Source of the DNA: Corynebacterium sp. TAE3-ERU12
Lineage (GTDB): Bacteria > Actinomycetota > Actinomycetes > Mycobacteriales > Mycobacteriaceae
NCBI RefSeq assembly: GCF_019209905.1
Contig: NZ_JAHUTM010000001.1
Coordinates: 558,001-622,000 of the forward strand
Direction: 5' to 3'
Length of the DNA stretch: 64,000 nt
The notes beneath the pieces are model-generated. The model was not told the DNA's origin, did not search any database, and was given only the letters and a program-made list of their open reading frames with translations. This document shows, in pieces, positions 9,133 through 17,904 of this stretch; position 1 is the first letter of the stretch, and each line of letters opens with the position of its first letter. The translations under genes and the position numbers were made by a program.

Positions 9133-9944
9133 CCTCCCACACCTGGTTCCCCGCAGGGCCGGCGTTACTCTTCGCCCCGGCGGACCGCCCGGAGCGTTTC
9201 GGCAAGGCAGCGCAGCGGGCCGACGTTGTCATCCTCGATCTTGAGGATGGTTGCCGACCGGAAAACCGCACCCAGGCCCGCGCCAATATTGCGGCAACTG
9301 ACCTCGATCCCGAGCGCACCATCGTGCGGATCAACCCAGCCGATAGTCCGGATCACGCCGAGGACCTGGCGGCGCTGAAAAAGACCCCGTTCCGCACCGT
9401 CATGTTGCCTAAAGCCGAGTCCGCGTCCCAGATCGCTGCCCTGCACGGCTTCGACGTCATTGCCTTGTGTGAGACCCCGAGGGGCGTGTTAAACGCCCTC
9501 GATATCGCCAGCGCTGACAACCTCGTCGCCATGTTTTGGGGTGCCGAAGACCTCACCGCAGCCTTGGGCGGCACCCACTCGCGTGACAGCACCGGCACGT
9601 ACCGCGACGTGGCCCGATATGCCCGCGCCCACGTGCACCTGGCGGCCGCGGCGCAAGGCGTCAGCGCCTTGGACTCCGTTCACGTTGACATTGCTGATGT
9701 CGACGGATTGCGCGCTGAGGCCGATGATGCTGCCGCCCTGGGCTATGTCGGCACCTGCTGTATCCACCCATCCCAAGTAGCCATCATTCGGCAGGCTTAT
9801 CGGCCTACCGACGAACAAATCGAGTGGGCCACAGGCCTGCTTGAGGCCGCTAAAGACAACTCCGGCGCTTTCAGTTTCGCCGGCCAGATGGTTGACGCGC
9901 CTCTGGTCAGCCAGGCCGAAGCCATCCTCCGCAGAGCAGTTTAA
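9129..9944 (+). CDS. HpcH/HpaI (CitE-like) beta-hydroxyacyl-CoA lyase
   Basis: A 271-residue TIM-barrel lyase of the CitE/HpcH family. It shows the metal-binding segments VVILDLEDGC (about 33-42) and FWGAEDLTAALGG (about 137-149), and a catalytic-barrel arginine in TIVRINP. The ATG overlaps the MaoC stop. There is no citrate-lyase alpha or gamma partner, which argues for a stand-alone lyase. The M. tuberculosis counterpart Rv2498c is reported to cleave (S)-HMG-CoA and related hydroxyacyl-CoAs, giving acetyl-CoA and acetoacetate. That fits its place between hydratase and acetoacetate-using genes. Confidence 0.85.
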   Translation: MTSHTWFPAGPALLFAPADRPERFGKAAQRADVVILDLEDGCRPENRTQARANIAATDLDPERTIVRINPADSPDHAEDLAALKKTPFRTVMLPKAESASQIAALHGFDVIALCETPRGVLNALDIASADNLVAMFWGAEDLTAALGGTHSRDSTGTYRDVARYARAHVHLAAAAQGVSALDSVHVDIADVDGLRAEADDAAALGYVGTCCIHPSQVAIIRQAYRPTDEQIEWATGLLEAAKDNSGAFSFAGQMVDAPLVSQAEAILRRAV

Positions 9945-9956
9945 GGAGACACTGCC

Positions 9957-11654
9957 ATGACTGATCTCAAGACAATCCCCACCCCTTATGGCCGCACCGT
10001 CGTTGATGACGAAGGCAACCAGCTATCCCATGTCTTCGGTGCAGGTGTGGACCAGGGCGCAGCCCCGCTGCGGAATGAAACCCTCGGCGACAACCTCCGC
10101 AATATTGTCGAACGGTGGCCGGACCGCTACGCCATGATTGATGTCTACGCCGATAAGACCCTGACCTACGAACAGCTCTACCGCAAGGTGCTGTCCCTGG
10201 CTTCGGCACTGGTACGCGCTGGTTATCGCCCTGGCGACCGGGTGGGTATCTGGTCGACCAACCGCTGGGAATGGGTTGTGGTCCAGTACGCCTGTCACCA
10301 TGTGGGCCTGGTGTTGGTCAATATCAACCCGGCCTATCGCCAGCACGAGCTCAATTACGTCCTAGAAAAGGTTGGTGTGAGCTGTGTGTTCGCCGCCCGC
10401 CGGTTTAAAGACTCGGACTACCGGACCATGCTCAACGAGGCCCGCAAACAGCGCGGCGTCAACGTGAAGGACATCTTCTACTTTGGTTCATCGGAGTGGT
10501 ACGAGTTCGTGCACAGCGATATCGAGGACCTCACCGAGTATTCGGACGGTATCTCCGCTGATGATGCAGCCAATATCCAGTTCACCTCTGGAACCACAGG
10601 CTTCCCCAAAGGGGCGACCCTTTCGCACAAAAACATCCTGAACAATGCCTACTTCATCGGTGAGTTGCTTGGCTACACCGAAGAAGACCGGGTGTGCGTG
10701 CCAGTGCCGTTCTTCCACACGTTCGGCATGGTCATCGGCACCATCAACTGCATCAGCCACGGTGCGTGCATTGTCATCCCCGCCCCGACCTTTAAAGCCC
10801 GCGAAACGCTCAAAGCCGTGCACTCAGCGAAGGCCACTTCTTTGTACGGGGTACCGACAATGTTCATTCACGCCCTCGAAGAGCAGCACGATCATGAGGA
10901 GTACGGCAGCCCCTACGATGTCTCCTCACTGCGTACCGGCATCATGGCTGGCACTTCCTGCCCATCAAAGACCATGCGTGAGGTGATGGACCGCTTCAAT
11001 ATGAATGAAGTCGCCATCTGTTACGGCATGACCGAAACCTCCCCGGTGTCCCTCCAGACCCGCGCGGACTCCCCACTGGAAAAACGCGTCAGCACCGTCG
11101 GCCAGGTCATGCCACATCTAGAGCTCGCCATTATCGACGAAGCGACCGGTGCACCAGTCAAGCGGGGTGAGCAGGGCGAGATTGTGGTGCGCGGCTACTC
11201 CGTAATGCTGGAGTACTGGGGCCACCCGGAGAAGACCGCCGAAGCCATCGATGCCGACGGTTGGATGCACAGCGGCGACCTCGGTGTCATGGACGAAGAA
11301 GGCTATGTCTCAGTCACCGGCCGCATCAAGGACATGCTCATCCGAGGTGGCGAGAATATCTACCCCCGCGAGATCGAAGAGTTCTTGTTCACCCACCCAG
11401 CCATTGTCGACGCGCAGGTCATTGGCGTTCCCGACGATAAGTATGGCGAGGAAATCATGGCGTGGGTCATCCTGCACGACAACGTCGACGATCTTACGTC
11501 CGACGAGGTGGCTGAGTTCGCCCGAGGCAAACTGTCACGCCACAAAATCCCGCGCTATGTGCAGGTGGTGGACGAATACCCGATGACCGCCTCCGGCAAG
11601 GTCCGCAAAGTTCAGCTGCGCGAGATGGCCCCGCGCGTCCTGGGGTGGGTGTAA
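9957..11654 (+). CDS. AMP-forming acyl-CoA synthetase (FadD35-like)
   Basis: A 565-residue ANL-superfamily ligase that activates a carboxylic acid through an acyl-adenylate. It has the P-loop FTSGTTGFPKGATLSH (about 203-218), the YGMTETSP motif, the hinge region GRIKDMLIRGGENIYPREIE and the C-terminal catalytic lysine in ASGKVRK. It sits 12 bp after the lyase gene behind an AAGGAG site. In this operon it may activate isovalerate, acetoacetate or another branched acid; the binding pocket cannot be read by eye. Confidence 0.88.
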   Translation: MTDLKTIPTPYGRTVVDDEGNQLSHVFGAGVDQGAAPLRNETLGDNLRNIVERWPDRYAMIDVYADKTLTYEQLYRKVLSLASALVRAGYRPGDRVGIWSTNRWEWVVVQYACHHVGLVLVNINPAYRQHELNYVLEKVGVSCVFAARRFKDSDYRTMLNEARKQRGVNVKDIFYFGSSEWYEFVHSDIEDLTEYSDGISADDAANIQFTSGTTGFPKGATLSHKNILNNAYFIGELLGYTEEDRVCVPVPFFHTFGMVIGTINCISHGACIVIPAPTFKARETLKAVHSAKATSLYGVPTMFIHALEEQHDHEEYGSPYDVSSLRTGIMAGTSCPSKTMREVMDRFNMNEVAICYGMTETSPVSLQTRADSPLEKRVSTVGQVMPHLELAIIDEATGAPVKRGEQGEIVVRGYSVMLEYWGHPEKTAEAIDADGWMHSGDLGVMDEEGYVSVTGRIKDMLIRGGENIYPREIEEFLFTHPAIVDAQVIGVPDDKYGEEIMAWVILHDNVDDLTSDEVAEFARGKLSRHKIPRYVQVVDEYPMTASGKVRKVQLREMAPRVLGWV

Positions 11655-11657
11655 ATC

Positions 11658-12368
11658 ATGAGCGTTGTCCATAACAACACCACCGAACTCATCGCCGAGC
11701 TTGCTCAGGACGGCATGACCATCGCCGTTGGTGGCTTCGGTCTGTGCGGCGTGCCATATGACCTCATCGACGCATTGCGCGAAAGCGGTGCCAAGGACCT
11801 CACCATCGTGTCCAACAATATGGGTATCGACGGCCTAGGCCTTGGCGTGCTCCTGGAAAATGGGCAGGTCACAAAGGCTATCTCCAGCTATGTCGGTGAA
11901 AATAAGGAATTCGCCCGCCAATATCTCGAGGGAGAACTCGAAGTGGAGTTCAACCCGCAAGGCACTCTCGCAGAACGCCTGCGCGCGGGCGGAGCCGGTA
12001 TTCCTGCGTTCTATACAGCCACCGGCGTCGGCACGCTTGTTGCCGAAGGGAAGCCGCACGCGGAATTCGACGGCAAAACCTACGTGCAAGAACGCGGCAT
12101 TGTCGCCGATCTTGCCCTCGTGCACGCCCACACCGGAGATATCGACGGCAACCTCGTTTACCGCTCGACCGCGCAGAACTTCAACCCCATGTGTGCAGCG
12201 TCTGGGCGCATCACCATCGCGGAAGTAGAAAACCTCGTCGACCGTGGCGATATCGACCCGGATCGGGTGATGACCCCGGGCGTCTACATCGACCACGTCG
12301 TCACAACCACCCGCACTGACAAGCCCATCGAAAAGCACACCGTGCGCCCCAAGGAGGAAGCCCGATGA
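11658..12368 (+). CDS. scoA: 3-oxoacid CoA-transferase subunit A
   Basis: A 236-residue alpha subunit of a succinyl-CoA:3-ketoacid (SCOT-type) CoA-transferase. The glycine-rich CoA loop [16 protein letters not shown] (about 22-37) and the [17 protein letters not shown] segment are characteristic. It begins three bases after the synthetase stop and ends overlapping the B subunit start by four bases, so the two are co-translated. Together they would activate acetoacetate from the lyase step to acetoacetyl-CoA using succinyl-CoA. Confidence 0.92.
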   Translation: MSVVHNNTTELIAELAQDGMTIAVGGFGLCGVPYDLIDALRESGAKDLTIVSNNMGIDGLGLGVLLENGQVTKAISSYVGENKEFARQYLEGELEVEFNPQGTLAERLRAGGAGIPAFYTATGVGTLVAEGKPHAEFDGKTYVQERGIVADLALVHAHTGDIDGNLVYRSTAQNFNPMCAASGRITIAEVENLVDRGDIDPDRVMTPGVYIDHVVTTTRTDKPIEKHTVRPKEEAR

Positions 12369-13045
12369 GTCCCACACAGGCCCAACAGCATGGGTGGACA
12401 CGCGAGAATATGGCCGCCCTAGCCGCCGCTGAACTCTCCGACGGTGATTACGTCAACCTGGGTATCGGCATTCCCACACTGGTTGCTAACCACGTGCCCG
12501 AAGGAGTGCGTGTCATCCTGCAATCCGAAAACGGCATCCTCGGCATGGGCCCCTACCCGTATGAGGGGGAGGAGGACCCCGACCTCATCAATGCCGGCAA
12601 ACAAACCGTGACATTGGTGCCCGGTGCTGCTGTCTTCGATTCGGCGACCAGTTTCGGCATGATCCGCGGCGGGCACGTGAAGATGGCCGTTCTTGGTGCG
12701 ATGCAAGTCGCTGAGAACGGTGACCTGGCCAACTGGATGATCCCGGGAAAAATGATCAAAGGCATGGGCGGTGCCATGGACCTTGTTTCCGGAACCCCGC
12801 GCGTCATCGTGCTCACCGACCATGTGGCTAAAGATGGCAGCCCAAAATTGGTAAAAGAATGCGATTTACCCCTCACGGGTGCGAAGGTGGTGAAGCGGAT
12901 TATTACCGACCTCGGTAGCTTCGATGTTGGAACCGATCACCTCATTCTTCGGCGCCTCGCCCCTGGTGTGACAGTGGAGGAGATTGAGGCGAAGACTGAA
13001 GCTAGATTTGTTGTCGACCTCGATGATGCAAGCAATTCCCTGTAA
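12365..13045 (+). CDS. scoB: 3-oxoacid CoA-transferase subunit B
   Basis: A 226-residue beta subunit that carries the catalytic glutamate forming the enzyme-CoA thioester (E55 in [12 protein letters not shown]). Other family stretches are [13 protein letters not shown] and [14 protein letters not shown]. The ATG overlaps the scoA stop (ATGA). A GTAAGGAGA site follows its stop and serves the thiolase gene. The product acetoacetyl-CoA feeds directly into the thiolase encoded next. Confidence 0.92.
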   Translation: MSPTQAQQHGWTRENMAALAAAELSDGDYVNLGIGIPTLVANHVPEGVRVILQSENGILGMGPYPYEGEEDPDLINAGKQTVTLVPGAAVFDSATSFGMIRGGHVKMAVLGAMQVAENGDLANWMIPGKMIKGMGGAMDLVSGTPRVIVLTDHVAKDGSPKLVKECDLPLTGAKVVKRIITDLGSFDVGTDHLILRRLAPGVTVEEIEAKTEARFVVDLDDASNSL

Positions 13046-13057
13046 GGAGAACACATT

Positions 13058-14266
13058 ATGAGCGAATTCCCCGCCGCCAGCCCCGACGATGTCGTCATTA
13101 TTGCTGGTGCCCGCACTGCGCAGGGTAAACTGCTGGGCCAGTTAGCCCCGCTTGAGGTCGTCGATCTCGGCGCCCACGCCATCAAGAACGCCGTTGCGCG
13201 CTCGGGGTTGAAGCCCGAGGACGTGCAGCGCGTCGTGCTTGGCCAGGTCATCCTCGCCGGTGCTGGCCAGAACCCGGCCCGTCAGGCTGCCATCAAGGCT
13301 GGCCTGCCGTGGAATGTTACTGCCGAGATTGTGAACAAGGTGTGCCTGTCCGGCCTGGACGCGGTCATCCACGCCGCTCGGATGATTCGCCTCGGCGAGG
13401 CCGATGTTGTCGTCGCCGGCGGCCAGGAATCCATGACCAACGCCCCGCACGTCGCCCGTGGCGTGCGCAAGGGCAAGGCCTACGGCCCGCTGAGCATGGA
13501 AGATTCTCTGATGCGCGATGGCCTAGTGGACTCCTTCGACGCCATCTCCATGGGTGAGCTCACTGAGGGCCCGCTGGATGACCTCGGCATCTCCCGGGAC
13601 GACCAGGACCAGGTTGCTGCAGCATCCCACCAGCGCGCCGCCGCCGCCCAGGAGAAAGGCATCTTCGCTGAGGAGATCGCACCCCTGGAAATCCCGCAGC
13701 GCAAGGGCGACCCGGTGGTTGTCGACACCGATCAGGGCATCCGCCCGGACACCACCGCTGAGTCCCTCGGCAAGCTGCGTCCGGCGTTCGTGCGCGATGG
13801 TGGCACCATCACCGCCGGAAACGCCTCGCCGATTTCCGACGGTGCGTGCGCCCTGGTGCTGACCTCCCGTCGCTACGCCGAAGAGCACGGCCTGGACTAC
13901 CTGGCCGTGGTGGGTAAGGCCGGTCAGACCGCTGGCCCCGATAACTCCCTGCACGCCCAGCCTGCTGATTCGCTGCAGGCCGCGCTGGACAGCGCCGGGT
14001 GGGAGGCCAATGAGCTGGACTTCATTGAGATCAATGAGGCCTTCGCTGCGGTGGCTGTGAAGTCGCTGCGTCAGCTGGACTACCCGCACGAGAAGTGCAA
14101 TATCTACGGCGGCGCGATCGCCCTGGGCCACCCCATTGGTTGCTCCGGTGCCCGCTTGACCTTCACCGCCGCCATGGAACTGGCCCGCCGCGGTTCCGGC
14201 CGTGCCGGGGTCAGCCTTTGCGGCGGCGGCGGCCAGGGCGATGCCCTGCTGCTCTACCGCGATTAA
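13058..14266 (+). CDS. Acetyl-CoA C-acetyltransferase (thiolase)
   Basis: A 402-residue type II thiolase, last gene of the operon. The three catalytic residues are visible: nucleophile C96 (NKVCLSGLDA), H358 (GGAIALGHPIGCSGAR) and C388 (CGGGGQGDA). It would split acetoacetyl-CoA into two acetyl-CoA, completing the route from leucine or isovalerate. It starts 12 bp after scoB with AAGGAG upstream and is followed by a strong terminator. Length is normal for the family. Confidence 0.93.
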   Translation: MSEFPAASPDDVVIIAGARTAQGKLLGQLAPLEVVDLGAHAIKNAVARSGLKPEDVQRVVLGQVILAGAGQNPARQAAIKAGLPWNVTAEIVNKVCLSGLDAVIHAARMIRLGEADVVVAGGQESMTNAPHVARGVRKGKAYGPLSMEDSLMRDGLVDSFDAISMGELTEGPLDDLGISRDDQDQVAAASHQRAAAAQEKGIFAEEIAPLEIPQRKGDPVVVDTDQGIRPDTTAESLGKLRPAFVRDGGTITAGNASPISDGACALVLTSRRYAEEHGLDYLAVVGKAGQTAGPDNSLHAQPADSLQAALDSAGWEANELDFIEINEAFAAVAVKSLRQLDYPHEKCNIYGGAIALGHPIGCSGARLTFTAAMELARRGSGRAGVSLCGGGGQGDALLLYRD

Positions 14267-14319
14267 TGCGAACAGCCTGCCCAACGAGCGGGGCATAACC
14301 CGCAGCTAAGGCAGGAAAC

Positions 14320-14354
14320 GCCGGCCCCAGTTAGTGCTGGGGCCGGCTGTTTTT
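14320..14354 (+). terminator. Rho-independent terminator of the catabolic operon
   Basis: An 11-bp perfect GC-rich stem (GCCGGCCCCAG / CTGGGGCCGGC) with a TTAGTG loop is followed by TGTTTTTAT. It lies 54 bp after the thiolase stop and separates the operon from the convergent LCP gene. Confidence 0.92.
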
Positions 14355-14426
14355 ATATGTGGAGTGTGGGTGTGCCGGTGACTGGTCTCAGCGCGGAACC
14401 GGAAAACCTCGACCGGCCACGAGTGC

Positions 14427-16010
14427 CTAGTTCACGCACATTGGGCCGTTGCCACCAGCATCAATCGGCTCGGTGGTGGGCTCAGGTGCAGGCGCGCCGC
14501 CCTCGTCGCCGACGACCTCGCCGGACCCTGCGGCGTCAGCGGAGTCAGCCTCGGCAGCACCGGCTTCTGCGGAGTCGTCGGAATAAAGACCGGGGCCGTT
14601 GTAATCACCGGCCAACGTGACCGACACATTGCCCGGCGGCAGTGACGGGTCGTACACCACAGGCAGGTCACCGAGCTTCTTGGCGATAGCCAACGCGGCC
14701 GGGTCGCCGGTGTCGGTGGCGTTGACCTGACTCATGGTCACACCGGTGTACTCGGCGTTGGCGACATCGCCGACAGCGAAACCGTCCTTGGCCAAAAGAT
14801 CGGAAACACGCCCGGCCAGTCCGTCAGTGAAGGTGGCGTTGTACACACTGACGGTCACCTTGGCGGCATCGTAATTGACTGCCTCGGGGGCCTCGGACTC
14901 CGTACTGCTCTCATCATCGGTGTCGAGCAGCTTCTCGAAGTACTTGTGCACCTGACCCTTATCCACAGTCACCACAGATTCACCGTGGTCACCGACACCG
15001 TCGATGGAGGTCACCGGGATAGTGTCGAAGATGACATTGCCGCCAGTCAGGCCCTGCATCTGGGTGGCGAATCCCATGACATCCCACTCGTCATCAAGCA
15101 CCACCGAACGCCGCACCGCACCACCGAGCTCATTAAGGCGTGCCGGGTTGGACAAGGTGCCAGCAGAGAGCAGCTTATTGGCGAATGAGGCCATAAAAGC
15201 CTGCTGGCGGGTAATGCGATCCAGGTCGCCGCGCGGCAGGCCGTGGCGTTGCCGGACGAAGGACAACGCATCGGCGCCACCCAGGGTCTGGCGGCCGGCA
15301 GTGAAGTCCGCGCCGGAAAACTCGTCGTAGACGGGGGCGTTAAGGCACACATCCACGCCGCCCACAGCGTCGGTAAGCAACACAAACCCCAGCAGGCCCA
15401 CCTCGGCGTAATGGTCGACGGCGATACCGGTGAGGTCATCAATGGCGTTAATCAGCGCCTGCCGCCCAGCTTCGGTGGAAAGTTTTTCCACATCCTCAGG
15501 GGAGCGGCCATCGGCGATGAGCTGCTCGGCGCGTGCTTCCTTGGTGAGGCCATAGACACCGTTGATTTTGACGTTGCCCAGCGCCGGAGTGCTGACATAC
15601 GTATCGCGCGGGATGGAGATAGCCGTGGCGGAGGTGCCGTCGCTGGGCACACGGATCACCATGATGGTGTCAGTGTTGGTGGCCGTCTCATCGCCGGCGC
15701 GCAGCAGTTCGATCTCCTCCGGCGACAGCGCATTGCCTTCTGCGTCGGTACGCGAATCAGAGCCGACCAACAAGATGTCGGTGGCGCCGTCTTTTTCCGC
15801 GCCGAGGGAGAAATTGCCCCCGGAGCTGAGGTTATCGGCGGCACGGCCGAGGGTGGTCCAACCGATGGCGGCCAGGCCAAGACAAATCAGCGAGAAGAAG
15901 ATCAACACACCGCGCGCCGAGGCCGGCAAGGCCTGGGAGATATCCCTGGTGCGCGATGGAGGAGCCTGGATAGCCCGGGCATGCCTGGGCCGTTGTGGCG
16001 TCGCGCTCAC
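14427..16010 (-). CDS. LytR-CpsA-Psr (LCP) family cell-wall ligase
   Basis: A 527-residue membrane-anchored LCP protein. A basic, Pro-rich cytoplasmic tail is followed by one transmembrane segment (ARGVLIFFSLICLGLAAIGWTTL), the LCP domain (DILLVGSDSRTD through SFVRQRHGLPRGDLDRITRQQ) and a C-terminal LytR_C domain ending in an acidic Ala/Glu/Pro tail. The conserved arginines bind the polyprenyl pyrophosphate. LCP proteins transfer arabinogalactan to peptidoglycan in this order. The GTG start is chosen because GGAGG lies six bases upstream; an in-frame ATG 15 bp further upstream has no such site. It is divergent from rmlD, matching the position of Rv3267. Confidence 0.9.
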   Translation of the reverse strand: MSATPQRPRHARAIQAPPSRTRDISQALPASARGVLIFFSLICLGLAAIGWTTLGRAADNLSSGGNFSLGAEKDGATDILLVGSDSRTDAEGNALSPEEIELLRAGDETATNTDTIMVIRVPSDGTSATAISIPRDTYVSTPALGNVKINGVYGLTKEARAEQLIADGRSPEDVEKLSTEAGRQALINAIDDLTGIAVDHYAEVGLLGFVLLTDAVGGVDVCLNAPVYDEFSGADFTAGRQTLGGADALSFVRQRHGLPRGDLDRITRQQAFMASFANKLLSAGTLSNPARLNELGGAVRRSVVLDDEWDVMGFATQMQGLTGGNVIFDTIPVTSIDGVGDHGESVVTVDKGQVHKYFEKLLDTDDESSTESEAPEAVNYDAAKVTVSVYNATFTDGLAGRVSDLLAKDGFAVGDVANAEYTGVTMSQVNATDTGDPAALAIAKKLGDLPVVYDPSLPPGNVSVTLAGDYNGPGLYSDDSAEAGAAEADSADAAGSGEVVGDEGGAPAPEPTTEPIDAGGNGPMCVN

Positions 16011-16048
16011 GTGGTACCTCCTGCGCACCGGTGGACAATATCGGGCTC

Positions 16049-16070
16049 ATTATGCTGGGTTCACCATAAT
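16049..16070. promoter_or_regulatory. Divergent promoter region between LCP gene and rmlD
   Basis: ATTATG (16049-16054) and CATAAT (16065-16070) form an inverted repeat with a 10-bp centre. Read outward, each arm is a CATAAT-like -10 box, one for each of the two divergent genes. A second possible plus-strand -10 box, CATACT, lies at 16075-16080. The symmetry could also be an operator. Confidence 0.4.
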
Positions 16071-16113
16071 TCGCACATACTGGAAACGTCATTTTAGTGA
16101 AAGGGGGCCAGTA

Positions 16114-16956
16114 ATGCCGCATCCTGGTGTGCTTTGCGTGGGGGCGGGCGGCCAGTTGGGCTCCGCACTCACGGCCCGCGGCGTGCGCGGACTGGGCCGT
16201 GCTGAGCTGGATATCACCGACCGCGCGGCGGTTATGGCCCACCCCGATCTTGGCTCCGCCGACGTGGTGATTAACTGCGCGGCCTTCACAGCCGTCGATG
16301 ATGCAGAGTCCCATCCGCAGGCCGCGGCGGCGGTGAATGAGGCCGGTGCGGGGTATCTGGCGCAGGCATGTGCGGCTAGCGGGGCGTTCCTCATCCATAT
16401 TTCGACCGATTACGTATTTGATGGCCAGGTGCTTGCCGACGGCACCGCCCGACCGTGGTCGACCACCGATACACCTGCCCCGCGCACCGTCTACGGGCGC
16501 ACCAAACTCGCGGGGGAGCGGGCAGTACAACAGGTATGCCCACGCTCAGCGATTGTGCGCACCGCGTGGCTATACGACGGGCGCACACCGGATTTTGTCA
16601 CCACAATGCGCCGCCTGGAGGCCACGCAGGACACCATTCGTGTCGTCGATGACCAGTACGGCTGCCCCACATTTGTCGGCGACCTTGCCGACGCGCTGAT
16701 TGCCCTTGCCAAGCGCCCCACCCCGGGGCTGTTTCATCTCACCAATAGTGGTGTGACGACCTGGTGTGGGCTGGCCCGCGAGGTGTTCGAGCTGGTGGGG
16801 GCTGACCCGCAGCGAGTGGTGCCGTGTACGACGGAGGAGTTCCCGCGCCCGGCGCCGCGCCCGCAATGGTCGGCACTGGATGGGTCCGCCTGGGTGGCCG
16901 CGGGCTACGAAGGGCTGCCGGAGTGGCGCGATGGGCTGCGCCGGGCCCTGCTCTAA
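16114..16956 (+). CDS. rmlD: dTDP-4-dehydrorhamnose reductase
   Basis: A 280-residue extended short-chain reductase that makes dTDP-L-rhamnose, the donor for the arabinogalactan linker. It has the NADPH loop GAGGQLGSAL (about 8-17), the STDYVFDG segment and the YGRTK catalytic Tyr-Lys pair. The ATG at 16114 follows AAGGGGG and starts the Rossmann fold correctly; the longer in-frame reading from 15562 runs antisense through the LCP gene. The rhamnosyltransferase gene follows 10 bp later. Confidence 0.9.
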   Translation: MPHPGVLCVGAGGQLGSALTARGVRGLGRAELDITDRAAVMAHPDLGSADVVINCAAFTAVDDAESHPQAAAAVNEAGAGYLAQACAASGAFLIHISTDYVFDGQVLADGTARPWSTTDTPAPRTVYGRTKLAGERAVQQVCPRSAIVRTAWLYDGRTPDFVTTMRRLEATQDTIRVVDDQYGCPTFVGDLADALIALAKRPTPGLFHLTNSGVTTWCGLAREVFELVGADPQRVVPCTTEEFPRPAPRPQWSALDGSAWVAAGYEGLPEWRDGLRRALL

Positions 16957-16966
16957 GCTCGGATGG

Positions 16967-17857
16967 GTGAAAAACGCCGGAACTCCGCTGCCCCTGGGTG
17001 TTGTGACAGTGACGTACTCACCGGGGCAGCATCTGCCTGCCCTGGTTGAGTCGCTATCGGCGAATACGGAAATCATCCTCGCCGATAATGGTTCTACTGA
17101 TGGTTCCCCGCAGGCTGTAGCTGAGGCCTATGACAATGTGCATTTCCTGCCCACGGGCGGAAATATTGGCTACGGCGCGGCAGCTAATCGCGGTATTGCT
17201 GAGCTGGCCCGGATGCGTGCCGACGGTCTTATCCGCGGCGATGTGGTCTTGCTTGTGAACCCGGATGTGACTTTCGCCGAGGGGGCTATTGACGCGCTGC
17301 TTGAGTGCGCTAGCGCCAATCCGGATGCCGGTAGCGTCGGGCCGCTGATCCGCGAAAACGACGGTTCGGTGTACCCGTCGGCACGCGCGGTGCCCACGCT
17401 TATTGGGGGCACGGGACATGCGGTGTTGTCTGGGGTATGGCCGAATAATCCGTTCTCGCGGCGCTACCACGGAGACAGTGCTATGGACCGGCAGCGCGAT
17501 GCTGGCTGGTTGTCGGGGTCGTGCCTACTGCTTAACTGGGCGGCCTTTGATGAGATCGGGGGGTTCGACGAGCGGTACTTCATGTACATGGAGGACGTGG
17601 ATCTCGGTGACCGGCTGGGGCGCGCGGGGTGGCGCAATATTTTCTGCCCGGCGGCGGAGATCCATCATGACCAGGGCCATAGCGCGAAAAAGTTCAAGGC
17701 CCGCACTATTCGGGCGCACCATGAGTCGGCATACCGGTTCAATGCGGACCGGGCCCCGGGGTGGCGGTGGGCTCCCCTGCGATGGGGGTTGCGCGCCGGG
17801 CTGGCTCTGCGCGCCTCCATCCTTCTCGGGCTGGCGCGGCGTAGGAATGAACTTTAA
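16967..17857 (+). CDS. wbbL: Rhamnosyltransferase WbbL-like (GT family 2)
   Basis: A 296-residue GT-A glycosyltransferase. Landmarks are VVTVTYSPG at the N-terminus, ILADNGSTDGSP (about 41-52), the metal-binding segment VLLVNPDVTF, and WLSGSCLLLNWAAFDEIGGFDERYFMYMEDVDLGDR, which carries the acceptor ED motif. WbbL adds rhamnose to GlcNAc-PP-decaprenol in linker synthesis. The GTG start is inferred from the first family-like residues; no strong ribosome site is seen, but the gene is 10 bp after rmlD and probably coupled. Its position between rmlD and manC matches Rv3265c. Confidence 0.87.
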   Translation: MKNAGTPLPLGVVTVTYSPGQHLPALVESLSANTEIILADNGSTDGSPQAVAEAYDNVHFLPTGGNIGYGAAANRGIAELARMRADGLIRGDVVLLVNPDVTFAEGAIDALLECASANPDAGSVGPLIRENDGSVYPSARAVPTLIGGTGHAVLSGVWPNNPFSRRYHGDSAMDRQRDAGWLSGSCLLLNWAAFDEIGGFDERYFMYMEDVDLGDRLGRAGWRNIFCPAAEIHHDQGHSAKKFKARTIRAHHESAYRFNADRAPGWRWAPLRWGLRAGLALRASILLGLARRRNEL

Positions 17858-17904
17858 CTACAGGTGACGCTCGTACGTGGGGCGCCCGGAGGAGGTTTTG
17901 GACG

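Noticed and set aside
15562..16113. 5' extension of the rmlD frame
   Set aside because: It runs antisense through the LCP gene and lacks homologous features. A proper ribosome site and Rossmann start lie at 16114.
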